The notes beneath the pieces were generated by a model that did not search any database, was not told the DNA's origin, and was given only the letters and a program-made list of their open reading frames with translations. Shown piece by piece: positions 27,054-35,317 of a DNA stretch of 64,000 bases. Source of the DNA: Novipirellula herctigrandis (GTDB lineage: Bacteria > Planctomycetota > Planctomycetia > Pirellulales > Pirellulaceae); assembly GCA_007859835.1 (NCBI GenBank), contig SJPJ01000001.1, positions 799,440 through 863,439 of the forward strand. The letters run 5' to 3'. The position numbers and the translations under genes are program-made. Position 1 is the first letter of the stretch. Each line of letters begins with the position of its first letter.

Positions 27054-29345
27054 CTACTGATAGTAATCGTCCGCGACGATTACTTCGACGGTTTGGTTCG
27101 CTTCGTGGTGTTGGTGAGCGCCGTAGTCATGGTGAGCGCCGTAGTCATGGTGAGCATCGTACAATTCGTACTCCTGGCACGAACACCCGATGCCGCTACC
27201 GCCAAGCATCTCGAGCTCTAATGTCCCCCCGTTGACTCGGCAACGCCGATGGTGGTTCGGGCAATACGGGTTCTTGCAATCGGGCGTCAAGGGACGGGTT
27301 GTCGCGTAGGGAATCTTGCCAAGTTCGTGTTGGACCACACAAGCCGCTTGTTCTTGACGCCGCGAACCCATTGTCGTAGGTGTGACAATCTCGGGCTTTA
27401 AGAAAACAATCAGTTCGCTTTCACGAACATCTGTATCGTGACTGCGGAAGAGCTTCCCGATGTACTTGATGTCTTTTAAATAGGGAACACCTCGTACCGT
27501 CTCCACAATGTTCTTTTGGCGAAGACCGCCAAGCACGAAAAGATGACCGTCATCGACTCGCACGGTGGTATCGGCGGTTCGACTATCGATGACGGGATTA
27601 CCCTCGATTTCGTCTACTTTGTAACTGTATTCCGGATGAACCTTCATTTCGATGGTTCCATCGCGACTGATTCGGGGTGTGACCTGCAGGATGATTCCGG
27701 CATCTACGAACGTCACATTGGCTGTACTGCCACCAGTGGTCGAAATCGTACTTTGGACCGGCAACTTCTGTACGATTTTGATGGACGCTTCGCTACGATC
27801 GCCAACGGTAATCGTAGGATCCGCTAAGATCTTCGCTTCCGAATTGGAATCGAGTGCTTGAATCAGCATCGTCGCGTCATAGGTACTATTGAGTGTGCGA
27901 ATTGCTAGCGAACTTATGCCTGCGGTGGCTGAATCCGTCGTCAACATGCTCGTCGCGCCACCCACAAGATTTCGATAGATTAAATCCTCACTATTGAGCC
28001 CATCGGTTGTCGTGGTACTGCTATGCGCGCCTTTCGTCCAGTTGACGCCAAGCTGTTCCAGTTCCCCAATCGCGACATCGTAGATAACCGCCGTAATGCG
28101 AACTTGAGGACGTGGCACATCCAATTGCTCGATGGCTTGCGATGCAATCCGAAGTTCCTCAGCCGTCCCGCGAACCATGATGCGGTTTTCTTCGTTGTAT
28201 ACCGCCACGATCACACTATCGCCGAGGGCTTGGCGAAGTGATTCAGACATCTCTTCTGCCTCGGTGTATTGAGGTGTGAAGTATGCGATCCCACTTTGCG
28301 CCATCAATGGCTCAATCGATTCGTCCGAACCGACACGTTCCGAAGAACCAAAGGACGAGTCCAACGCAGCAGCTGGCTCGGGCAACATCTCTGCTTGGGG
28401 TTCGACAAGACTGGCGAACAGCGATTCCACCTTTGCAACCGACTCGGCATTTGCGATGACCAACACCCGATCGCTACCCACTTTTCGAATTTGGCCTCGT
28501 TCGCCAAGCAGTAGCTGAGCCGCGTCGATCGTGTCAGCAGCATCTTCTTCTTTACCAGGAAGCCGCAGCGTTCGCGAAACAAAGTCCGGGTTGCTCGAGC
28601 CAATTTGATCAATCGGCAAAACGATCAAACTGCTACCGGTTTTCCGGTAGCTATACCCCGAAGTCGTCAGAACCGCCGACAAAACTTCTTTTAGCGGCGT
28701 TTCATGAAACGTGCCACTGACTTCCCCCGAGACGCTTTCGCCAACAACGATATTCACCTTCCACAATTCGCTTAGTAAAAAGACGACCTCATTAAGCGGC
28801 GTTTTGCGAAACGTGATGCTCCCCGTTCTGTCGAGTGCTTGTTCGATCGTATCGGCGACAACCGGAACCTGCAATTGCTCGGATGCACCCTCAGGCTGCG
28901 GCAATTCCACCGCGTGATCCAAATTTGGCGAGGTCGGCGAATCAATCGGTTCTGCGCGGAATTGGGCGGTCGAAATCGGGTGCAGTGGAGTCAGCGGCCC
29001 GGCGTCTTCGAAGCGATTGCCCGAGTCGACGATGGCAATGTCTCTTCGTGCAACACTGTGCCTATACGCGTCATTCGTGGGAGCTTGCACGGTCTTTGCG
29101 GAGACGTGGATTCGACCATGCGGCTTTACAAGCGTTGCGGAATGGACGATCAACGGTTTTCGCTGTCGACGGATCGGCACGAGGTCCGGCACGTCACGAT
29201 GGTCGGTCGGGATCGATTCTGTTCGCTCGATTTCGTGATACCCCGATTGTCCAAAAGCATTTTGACACGAAACGACTGCGAACGCCAATACAAGCAACCG
29301 GCATTGTTGGCGTGGCGTTAAAAAGAGTCGCTTCAATTTTTGCAT
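27054..29345 (-). CDS. secretin (type II secretion/type IV pilus outer-membrane pore) with histidine-rich tail
   Basis: The 763-residue product has a signal sequence (CRLLVLAFAVVSCQNAFGQS; VVSC could be a lipobox). A disordered stretch follows, then an STN/secretin N-domain (LNEVVFLLSELWKVNIVVGE, about 165-250), N1-type domains (QALGDSVIVAVYNEENRIMV) and the secretin core (ILADPTITVGDRSEASIKIV to VPYLKDIKYIGKLFRSHDTD, about 503-640). Secretins form large multimeric gated pores. The last 30 residues are unusual: DAHHDYGAHHDYGAHQHHEA, encoded by an 18-bp repeat at 27113-27148. It is the last gene of a three-gene minus-strand set with PilO-like and PilM/PilN-like proteins 41 bases or less apart. 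The ATG at 29345 is preferred over a start 12 codons upstream. Confidence 0.9.
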   Translation of the reverse strand: MQKLKRLFLTPRQQCRLLVLAFAVVSCQNAFGQSGYHEIERTESIPTDHRDVPDLVPIRRQRKPLIVHSATLVKPHGRIHVSAKTVQAPTNDAYRHSVARRDIAIVDSGNRFEDAGPLTPLHPISTAQFRAEPIDSPTSPNLDHAVELPQPEGASEQLQVPVVADTIEQALDRTGSITFRKTPLNEVVFLLSELWKVNIVVGESVSGEVSGTFHETPLKEVLSAVLTTSGYSYRKTGSSLIVLPIDQIGSSNPDFVSRTLRLPGKEEDAADTIDAAQLLLGERGQIRKVGSDRVLVIANAESVAKVESLFASLVEPQAEMLPEPAAALDSSFGSSERVGSDESIEPLMAQSGIAYFTPQYTEAEEMSESLRQALGDSVIVAVYNEENRIMVRGTAEELRIASQAIEQLDVPRPQVRITAVIYDVAIGELEQLGVNWTKGAHSSTTTTDGLNSEDLIYRNLVGGATSMLTTDSATAGISSLAIRTLNSTYDATMLIQALDSNSEAKILADPTITVGDRSEASIKIVQKLPVQSTISTTGGSTANVTFVDAGIILQVTPRISRDGTIEMKVHPEYSYKVDEIEGNPVIDSRTADTTVRVDDGHLFVLGGLRQKNIVETVRGVPYLKDIKYIGKLFRSHDTDVRESELIVFLKPEIVTPTTMGSRRQEQAACVVQHELGKIPYATTRPLTPDCKNPYCPNHHRRCRVNGGTLELEMLGGSGIGCSCQEYELYDAHHDYGAHHDYGAHQHHEANQTVEVIVADDYYQ
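27113..27148. repeat. 18-bp tandem repeat encoding the secretin histidine tail
   Basis: GGTGAGCGCCGTAGTCAT occurs exactly at 27113-27130 and 27131-27148, and the next twelve bases start a diverging third copy. Read on the minus strand each unit encodes the six-residue block HDYGAH-like sequence at the secretin C-terminus. The length of the block can change by slippage without a frameshift. Confidence 0.85.
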
Positions 29346-29386
29346 CGAATTGCCATCCTTGGCAAAAGTGTTCCGTATCAATTCAA

Positions 29387-30073
29387 TCAGTCGCGAAGGC
29401 TAACCGTATGAAAGGCAATCAGTAGATCAGCCTTCCGGTTTGGTCGTTCCAACGCGAATTCTTCTTCCGCTTCCTCGGGTCGCAGAACTAATCCGTAAAC
29501 GATTAGCCTTGCTTCGACAGCGATGATTGGCAAATCCCCATCCGTGGGCATCATTACCAAGTTCTTCGTGATCATGTACCAGTGTTGATCTGCGATTCCT
29601 CTCAATACTTGTGTGACCGTTTCAAGCGAGCCTTCGACGCGAAGTTCAATCTCATGCGCATGAAGGTCATACGCCGACTCTTCGCCAAACTGAGGCATCG
29701 TTTCGTTTCTTGGGTCATCCAATTCAAACGCCCACGGCCGACTTCGTCCTTCGCTGATCTCGAGCGTCCTTAAACGCCCGCCAGCATTACGAATGATCGT
29801 GATGAATTGACTGCGAACATCTTGGATCGTCTCAGGATCAATTGAAGACCGTGTTGCCGATTCGAATTCCGCTTGAATCTTTGACTCGATCTGCTGTAGC
29901 CGTTCGGCTTGCTGCTGAGCTTGCGTGAATTGGTCTCCCATTTCACTAAGCGTGATAGCGTCTTGCCTAAGGTGTAGGTATTCATCGACCAGCCGTGTAC
30001 CTATCGCGATGATCACAAGCAAACTTACACTCGCAACGATTGCTCGGATCGCCCGATTATTTGGTTTATTCAT
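29387..30073 (-). CDS. PilO/GspM-like inner-membrane alignment protein
   Basis: The 228-residue product has one N-terminal membrane helix (AIRAIVASVSLLVIIAIGTR, residues 8-27). A coiled coil follows (QFTQAQQQAERLQQIESKIQ), then a ferredoxin-like C-terminal region with DVRSQFITIIRNAGGRLRTL and VTQVLRGIADQHWYMITKNL. This is the layout of PilO and GspM, which pair with PilN/GspL in the inner-membrane alignment subcomplex. The ATG at 30073 overlaps the end of the upstream PilM/PilN-like gene by eight bases, implying coupled translation; earlier in-frame starts would only lengthen the overlap. The role is inferred from topology and neighbours, since these families are poorly conserved in sequence. 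Confidence 0.75.
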   Translation of the reverse strand: MNKPNNRAIRAIVASVSLLVIIAIGTRLVDEYLHLRQDAITLSEMGDQFTQAQQQAERLQQIESKIQAEFESATRSSIDPETIQDVRSQFITIIRNAGGRLRTLEISEGRSRPWAFELDDPRNETMPQFGEESAYDLHAHEIELRVEGSLETVTQVLRGIADQHWYMITKNLVMMPTDGDLPIIAVEARLIVYGLVLRPEEAEEEFALERPNRKADLLIAFHTVSLRD

Positions 30074-31595
30074 TGTCGTTCGCTCCTGCATCCTCAACTT
30101 GCCCCTGAACACCGGGCCCAACCATCGTCAAGCGGATGACAAACCGTGTCGTATCCGAGTTTGTATCGGGGGTGGTGTTGTGAAGAGCAACCTCAGCCAC
30201 CCCCGGTAATTGCTCAAGTTGCGCCAAAATGTCGTAGACGAGACGTTCCTCAAAGACACTGCCATCAATTCGAATACTGCGTCCATCCTCGACCCTAAAT
30301 TCGTTTAACCGAGCAGTATCCGGCAAACTTTGGGTAATCTGTTTAAGTCGCCCTCCCCAATCCGATTCCTGGCAATGCCAAGCGATCGAATGGAGATAGT
30401 TGATCCGTTCCCGTTGTCCCGCCAATCGGTGCATACGGCTTTGTGTGGCTGTGACGGTTGCCTGGACTTGACCTTCACCACTTTTCATCTCTGTCACATG
30501 AGATCGTTGACGAGTAAGAATACCAAACCCAAACAAGCACAACACCAATGCGGCAATTGCGGGCCACCCCACTCGGAGTGATTGCATCCAGAGCGGCTGA
30601 TCGGGTTCACGCCGAACGGCAGTCAGCAAATCGGGCACCTGATCGGCCTGAATGTCCAACATTAACGGCAAAACGGAAGCCACCGCAGGGACGCTGTGTG
30701 AATGCCGACGGTCCTCGTCGATCTCATACAGCGAGTCAAGTCGTGGTACTCTCAACGCTTCCGACTTGATTGCACCACTTTGCTGAAACAACGCAATCGT
30801 TTGGTTGACTCGGGCCTCGCTACCGCAAATCAACATCTTGTCGAGTTGACCTGCCTTGATACCAAGGTAACGATTGCAGAATCGATGCAACCGTGAAATA
30901 TGCCCATCAAGAGCGGCGTGAAACTCGGTTTCCGATGCGGCCGCTGCAGGACGGTAATCCAAAATCAACCGACCGTCGAAGACGATTCCCACGTCCCATG
31001 TTAACCCCGTTCCGTCGGCAATCAGCACTGGATGCTCGGAGCATGCTTTTGATTGGCCAATCAACCGAGAAATACTAACCAGTGAAGGTTCCACGTACGC
31101 GAGTTCGACGTCATGGGCTCGAAACGTGCCATAGACCAAGCCAATCAAAGATTGATTCACAACACTGGTAATCGCGTAGTCTGTTTCGTCATCCACTCGC
31201 TGACGCACTTGGCCCGTTACTTTAACACCAGGGCCGAGCTGCAAGTAGCGAGGGACTCTGCTATCGAGCGATTGGACTTCGCGTTCCACCGCATCGCGAT
31301 TGCCGAGTGCAATTCGACTGACACAAAAATCGCCATCGAGCGAAACCGCGACGGTGCCGCGGCGCATCCCGTGTTTCTCAACAAGCGATTCAATTGCATC
31401 GGAAAACGCATCAAGACTCTTCGAGTCCAACCATCCACTTTCAAACGGGCATTCGCAGTAGTCAATTTCCAATCGATAGCGGTCACTATTGATGGGCGTA
31501 GCAATAGCGACTTGAAGCATGCGGTTTTCAATCCACAGCCCGAAGAGCTTCGTTCGTTCAATTGGTTTATTTTGTTTGGAAAGCCTTCGCGACAT
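30066..31595 (-). CDS. PilM-PilN/GspL-like fusion protein
   Basis: The 509-residue product has a cytoplasmic actin-like (ASKHA) half. Visible segments are GLWIENRMLQVAIATPINSD as the first phosphate-like strand, GTVAVSLDGDFCVSRIALGN, SVVNQSLIGLVYGTFRAHDV and HPVLIADGTGLTWDVGIVFD. A single membrane helix follows (VGWPAIAALVLCLFGFGIL, about 343-361), then a periplasmic part with a coiled segment and RLNEFRVEDGRSIRIDGSVF, AQLEQLPGVAEVALHN, similar to PilN. A PilM-like domain joined to a PilN-like domain corresponds to GspL of type II systems. It is the first gene of the operon; AGGAGG lies ten bases before the ATG. No assembly ATPase or inner-membrane core protein is encoded nearby. Confidence 0.8.
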   Translation of the reverse strand: MSRRLSKQNKPIERTKLFGLWIENRMLQVAIATPINSDRYRLEIDYCECPFESGWLDSKSLDAFSDAIESLVEKHGMRRGTVAVSLDGDFCVSRIALGNRDAVEREVQSLDSRVPRYLQLGPGVKVTGQVRQRVDDETDYAITSVVNQSLIGLVYGTFRAHDVELAYVEPSLVSISRLIGQSKACSEHPVLIADGTGLTWDVGIVFDGRLILDYRPAAAASETEFHAALDGHISRLHRFCNRYLGIKAGQLDKMLICGSEARVNQTIALFQQSGAIKSEALRVPRLDSLYEIDEDRRHSHSVPAVASVLPLMLDIQADQVPDLLTAVRREPDQPLWMQSLRVGWPAIAALVLCLFGFGILTRQRSHVTEMKSGEGQVQATVTATQSRMHRLAGQRERINYLHSIAWHCQESDWGGRLKQITQSLPDTARLNEFRVEDGRSIRIDGSVFEERLVYDILAQLEQLPGVAEVALHNTTPDTNSDTTRFVIRLTMVGPGVQGQVEDAGANDNE

Positions 31596-31711
31596 TGCAG
31601 CACATCCTCCTGGTGAAACTTAGCTTACCAATAAGAGCATGCTGATAGATTGTGTCCGCCGGCTCGGTGGGAAAGCGTGTTTCTGCCGCGTCCGTTCTCA
31701 AAGCAATCATC

Positions 31712-31767
31712 AAAAAAAAAAAGCGGGGCGAGTCTCTCGAAAGAGTCTCACCCCGCCTCGGTTTTTT
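31712..31767 (-). terminator. strong, probably bidirectional terminator of the YTV gene
   Basis: On the minus strand GCGGGGTGA and TCGCCCCGC pair, with an inner stem CTCT / AGAG closing on a TTCG tetraloop, and a run of eleven U residues follows. On the plus strand the same hairpin is followed by six T residues (31762-31767). It lies about 70 bases after the YTV stop and insulates it from the PilM/PilN operon downstream on the same strand. Confidence 0.88.
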
Positions 31768-31835
31768 GTAGCATACGTCCTACAACTTTGATTCGCTCAC
31801 GCCCTATACAGGGCATGAGAGAGAATCACTATTGA

Positions 31836-33593
31836 TTAGCATCCGCATGCTGGTGCAGCAACTTCGCAACCGCAAGTTGGCTCAGCGTCGCAACCACAAG
31901 CTGGTCCGGCGTCGCAACCACAATCTTTGTGGCAGCCACTGAACAACTTGCGAAGCATGCCGCGGATTGGGCCTTCGCTTGGGCAGCAAACTGGAGCCGC
32001 TTCGCAGCAACCGCAACCCATGTCCGAAGCCGAAGCAACTCCGCCACAGCAAGGTGCTGGAGCACATACTTCGACTGGAACTTGCTTGCAGATAACTCGT
32101 GGAACGCACTTGGTGACCGTGTAAGGTTCGCAAACCTTACGGCACTTAGCAATTTTCACGATCTTGGTGAAGCATTCTTTGCGGCAAGTCGTTTCGCAAA
32201 CGGTCTTGGTGCGGCATTCTGGAACCATTTTGCATACTTTGTAGCAAACTTCCTTGCTGCGGCATTCTGGAACCATCTTGCAAGTCGTGTAGCTGCAAGT
32301 CTTGGTACGTGGCTCGCAGACGTAGCTGCAAGTTGTGTAGCAAACGTCCTTGCTGCGGCACTCTTTGACCATCTTGCAGGTCGTGTAGTTGCAGGTCTTT
32401 TGACGTTGTTCGCAAACCATCTTGCAAACCTTGTAGCAAACTTCCTTGCTGCGGCATTCTGGAACCATCTTGCAAGTCGTCCAGTTGACAACCTTGCTGC
32501 GGCACTCAGGAACCATCTTGCAGACGGTGTAGTTGCACACCTTGGTGCGGCATTCTGGGACTTTACGGCATACCGTGTAAGGTACTTCACGAGTACGGCA
32601 CTCACGTACGTACTTTGTGCAGCAAACTTCCTTGGTTTCGCAAGTGGGGACCCAGACCTTCTTGCAGATCGTCTTTGGGCAACCTTGAACGCATTCGGTG
32701 CGGCAGCAACCAGGAACGTAGACGCACTTGCAGCTGCTTGCGTCGTAGGTCCATGTGCCAGGCTCACGAATGGTTTTCTTCATCATTCGACCAGGAACGG
32801 TTTCCGTGATCGTTTCCCAATGTCCACCCTTGACCTGAACGGTCTTGGTGTACTGCTGAGGAACAACAACGCTGTAGTTCTCGGTGCGAACTTTTTGCTC
32901 TTTCACGGTGTTGTAAACCGTGTAGTTGATCGTGCGAGACTTTTGCTCTTGAACAGGAACCATGACGGTGTAGTTAACGGTCTTGCTGTGGTTTTCACGA
33001 ACAGGGTTCATGACCGTGTAGTTGATCGTCTTGGTGCGAGTTTCCCACACTGGCTTCTTGACAGTGTAATTGATCACCTTTTGGTGAGTTTCGTACACTG
33101 GCTTGCAGACGGTGTAGTTGATCGTCTTGGTGTGCTGCTGATAAACAGGCTTACGCACGGTGTAATTGATCACTCGTTCGTGTGTTTCACGAACGGGCTT
33201 CATGACCGTGTAGTTGATCGTCTTGGTACGAGTTTCGTACGTAGGAACATTCACGGTATATTGAACTTCACGAGTGGTCGTTTCAGGAACCATCCGGGTT
33301 CCCGTTACTTCCTTGTCCTCGTAATAAGTTTCATTGCGTGTACGATAGCGAGTTTCTTGAACTTGCTCGTAAACGGTTTCTTGAACATTTCGCATCACGG
33401 TGTAAGTTCCACCAGCGACAGCTCCGCCGCCACCGATAGCAGCGCCGTCACCAACGACACCGCCTTCGACGATTGAATTACCACAACCGCCACAACCTTC
33501 ATAACTTACAGCACCGCAACAGGCAGCGCTAGCTGAACTCACCCCAAAGACGACCGACAAGATCGTCATCGTGGGTAACAAAAACCTTTTCAT
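31836..33593 (-). CDS. cysteine-rich YTV-repeat cell-wall protein
   Basis: The 585-residue product has a signal peptide (MKRFLLPTMTILSVVFGVSS, cut near SASA), a short Cys/Gly-rich segment, then two repeat blocks. The first holds about eight 16-residue units of the form INYTVxKPVxETxTKT without cysteine; the second holds about eight 16-residue units of the form xCNYTTCKMVPECRSK with up to four cysteines each. A linker with clustered cysteines (CVYVPGCCRTECVQGC) separates them, and the tail is Cys-rich (DCGCDAGPACGCDAEPTCGC). Cysteine-rich YTV proteins are known as planctomycete cell-wall components thought to be disulfide cross-linked. GGAGA lies seven bases before the ATG, and a very strong terminator follows. 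Both suggest high expression. Confidence 0.92.
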   Translation of the reverse strand: MKRFLLPTMTILSVVFGVSSASAACCGAVSYEGCGGCGNSIVEGGVVGDGAAIGGGGAVAGGTYTVMRNVQETVYEQVQETRYRTRNETYYEDKEVTGTRMVPETTTREVQYTVNVPTYETRTKTINYTVMKPVRETHERVINYTVRKPVYQQHTKTINYTVCKPVYETHQKVINYTVKKPVWETRTKTINYTVMNPVRENHSKTVNYTVMVPVQEQKSRTINYTVYNTVKEQKVRTENYSVVVPQQYTKTVQVKGGHWETITETVPGRMMKKTIREPGTWTYDASSCKCVYVPGCCRTECVQGCPKTICKKVWVPTCETKEVCCTKYVRECRTREVPYTVCRKVPECRTKVCNYTVCKMVPECRSKVVNWTTCKMVPECRSKEVCYKVCKMVCEQRQKTCNYTTCKMVKECRSKDVCYTTCSYVCEPRTKTCSYTTCKMVPECRSKEVCYKVCKMVPECRTKTVCETTCRKECFTKIVKIAKCRKVCEPYTVTKCVPRVICKQVPVEVCAPAPCCGGVASASDMGCGCCEAAPVCCPSEGPIRGMLRKLFSGCHKDCGCDAGPACGCDAEPTCGCEVAAPACGC

Positions 33594-33848
33594 CTTACAT
33601 TCTCCACTGGAATCAAATACGGGTGTTGCAAGGACGCAGCTTACCTAAGCCACTGGAGCACCCGCCCCTCGGCTCGACATCAACAATTCGAACTTCACTT
33701 AATGACTGACGTCACTAAAAAATCGATTGTGAACCAACACGCAGACTATTGTGAGATGTTGGAACTTGGATCGATTACGCAGACCTGGAAATCAAGTCAA
33801 ACGAATTGTGATGCACTGACTACATCGTCTACGGACTAAGGGTTGAAC
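33594..33848. other. upstream region of the YTV gene
   Basis: The gap 33594-34071 lies between the YTV gene and the next minus-strand gene. The part adjacent to the YTV start should hold its promoter. It contains a TGACGTCA palindrome at 33707-33714, and no reliable -35/-10 pair was found. The remaining part holds a possible small frame listed separately. Confidence 0.4.
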
Positions 33849-34010
33849 ATGCAAAGAAGTTCGCCAAGGCAAAAGATTCCGTTTGGGCTGACCTATTGCG
33901 ACGGCCGTTCATATCGAATCAATTTTACCGATTGCAACGGCGACCTCTGTCGCAGCGGTGAACGAGAGGTCACTGCGCTAATCCGCATAACAGAATTTAG
34001 TCGTCAATGA
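33849..34010 (+). CDS. possible 53-residue small protein
   Basis: An ATG at 33849 opens a 53-codon frame to a TGA at 34008. The product (MQRSSPRQKIPFGLTYCDGR, then SYRINFTDCNGDLCRSGERE and ending ITEFSRQ) is polar with three cysteines and a basic N-terminus. It fills the otherwise empty gap between two minus-strand genes. There is no clear Shine-Dalgarno site and no family is recognised, so it may be chance. Confidence 0.25.
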   Translation: MQRSSPRQKIPFGLTYCDGRSYRINFTDCNGDLCRSGEREVTALIRITEFSRQ

Positions 34011-34071
34011 AGATAGACGACGGACGTTGATGCCAAATGCTATGCTACCCAAAAAGGCGGCGATGCGGGCA

Positions 34072-34899
34072 TCAAAAAGCACGCCTTCGAAGCACGAACA
34101 CGGCATCGCACAAATCGTTATCGATCCGTCGCGGACAGTCGATGTCGTAATCAAAATCAAACGCCTGAGCAACTTCAAACTGATCGGCGACCTTCGCAAA
34201 GAGCTGCTTCACTTGGCTGATCGTGTACAATCGCAGCGGAAACTCGCTACGGACACGGTGGATTTGCCCAGTCCGTGTGACCGCCTTGATACTGGCTCGC
34301 AAAGTTTCGATCCGCTGGCTTCGGTTGAAGTCAATCACTTTCAACGTTACATGAACTTTGGTTCCACCATGACACGCCGTCCACCGCTCGTCGCTTTCTT
34401 CGTCCGCATCGAGCGGGATGCAGTGAAAACCGAGGATATAAATGCCACCCGGTCGCAATGCATCGGCAACGCTCCTCAGGTGTGACAATGCGCTTGCCTG
34501 GGTTGTTAGATGACGGAACGTATTGAACGTACAAAACGCTGCATCGAAACGTCTACGAAAAGACATTTCGGTCATATCGCCAAGTACGAGCGTCGCGTCG
34601 AGCTTGCGACGGACCAATCGCCGCTTAAGATAATCGAGCATCGGTTGGCTTAGATCCAAACCGGTGACATCGTAGCCACGGCTTGCCATCGCACCGACAA
34701 GCCGACCACTGCCGCAGCCAGGTTCCAACAACCGGCGCGGCATGGTTTTCATGTACCGCTTGAATGCGGCTTCAAAGAATCGAACTTCCGCAGCCGTTTC
34801 GTCACGGAACACCATGTCGAAATACTGAGGATAGTCGTACCAGTTTTCCACGAATGATCCGAAGCGAAATAATACACGTCTGAAGATTTGACGGATCAT
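34072..34899 (-). CDS. class I SAM-dependent methyltransferase
   Basis: The 275-residue product has the class I methyltransferase core: RLLEPGCGSGRLVGAMASRG as motif I, GYDVTGLDLSQPMLDYLKRR as motif II, ATLVLGDMTEMSFRRRFDAA, and ALRPGGIYILGFHCIPLDAD around strand 5. A helical insertion and a C-terminal strand pair (SEFPLRLYTISQVKQLFAKV) follow, as in small-molecule methyltransferases. The acceptor is unknown. It is transcribed on the same strand as the YTV gene but 478 bases upstream, so it is unlikely to share that transcript. No pathway context is visible. Confidence 0.87.
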   Translation of the reverse strand: MIRQIFRRVLFRFGSFVENWYDYPQYFDMVFRDETAAEVRFFEAAFKRYMKTMPRRLLEPGCGSGRLVGAMASRGYDVTGLDLSQPMLDYLKRRLVRRKLDATLVLGDMTEMSFRRRFDAAFCTFNTFRHLTTQASALSHLRSVADALRPGGIYILGFHCIPLDADEESDERWTACHGGTKVHVTLKVIDFNRSQRIETLRASIKAVTRTGQIHRVRSEFPLRLYTISQVKQLFAKVADQFEVAQAFDFDYDIDCPRRIDNDLCDAVFVLRRRAF

Positions 34900-34984
34900 A
34901 ACATAGCAGCCTGCTGCGGATGCGCCAGCGTGCTATTCATCGGATTGTTTCTAAATCGCTAAGAGCGAAGTCGTAGGAAAACGC

Positions 34985-35317
34985 TCAGGAAGCAGCAGCC
35001 GATTCGGCAGCCCTCGCTTCAGCCACAGCTGCACTGCTGCGCCGCGTTCGGCGTCGTGGCTTGGCATTGGCCCAATCCTTGGTCAACGCTTCAAAAACCT
35101 CAGGAGTCTCATAGCGGACAATTGTCTTGCCCTCCGGCATCGGTCCGATCAAACCGCGAAAAACGGGCATCCCGCGGATGTCCAAATCAGTACTGCAATC
35201 GTCGATTCCAATCTGACAGTGAATCCCCACAAGCGGGTCACAACTAGGGTAATCGCGAATCAAAAGCGAACCGTCACTACCGCGTGAAACGATGCGGAAT
35301 GTATCTTTCTTGGCCAT
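34985..35317 (-). CDS. small basic protein of unknown function
   Basis: The 110-residue product starts MAKKDTFRIVSRGSDGSLLI. A strong GGAGG lies six bases before the ATG on the minus strand, which decides the start although the frame stays open for another 106 codons upstream. The N-terminal 85 residues look like a small folded domain (three cysteines, CQIGIDDCSTDLDIRGMPVF, FRGLIGPMPEGKTIVRYETP). The tail is basic and then alanine-rich (PRRRTRRSSAAVAEARAAES), similar to nucleic-acid-binding tails. No family is recognised. The 5' leader contains a nine-base G/C homopolymer just upstream of the ribosome-binding site. Confidence 0.65.
   Translation of the reverse strand: MAKKDTFRIVSRGSDGSLLIRDYPSCDPLVGIHCQIGIDDCSTDLDIRGMPVFRGLIGPMPEGKTIVRYETPEVFEALTKDWANAKPRRRTRRSSAAVAEARAAESAAAS

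Noticed and set aside
31929-33476. A 515-codon open frame on the plus strand, antisense to the YTV gene
   Set aside because: It arises from the repeated codon pattern of the YTV gene, has an alternating Leu/Ala/Asn composition with no domain, and lacks a ribosome-binding site. The minus-strand gene has a signal peptide and a terminator.
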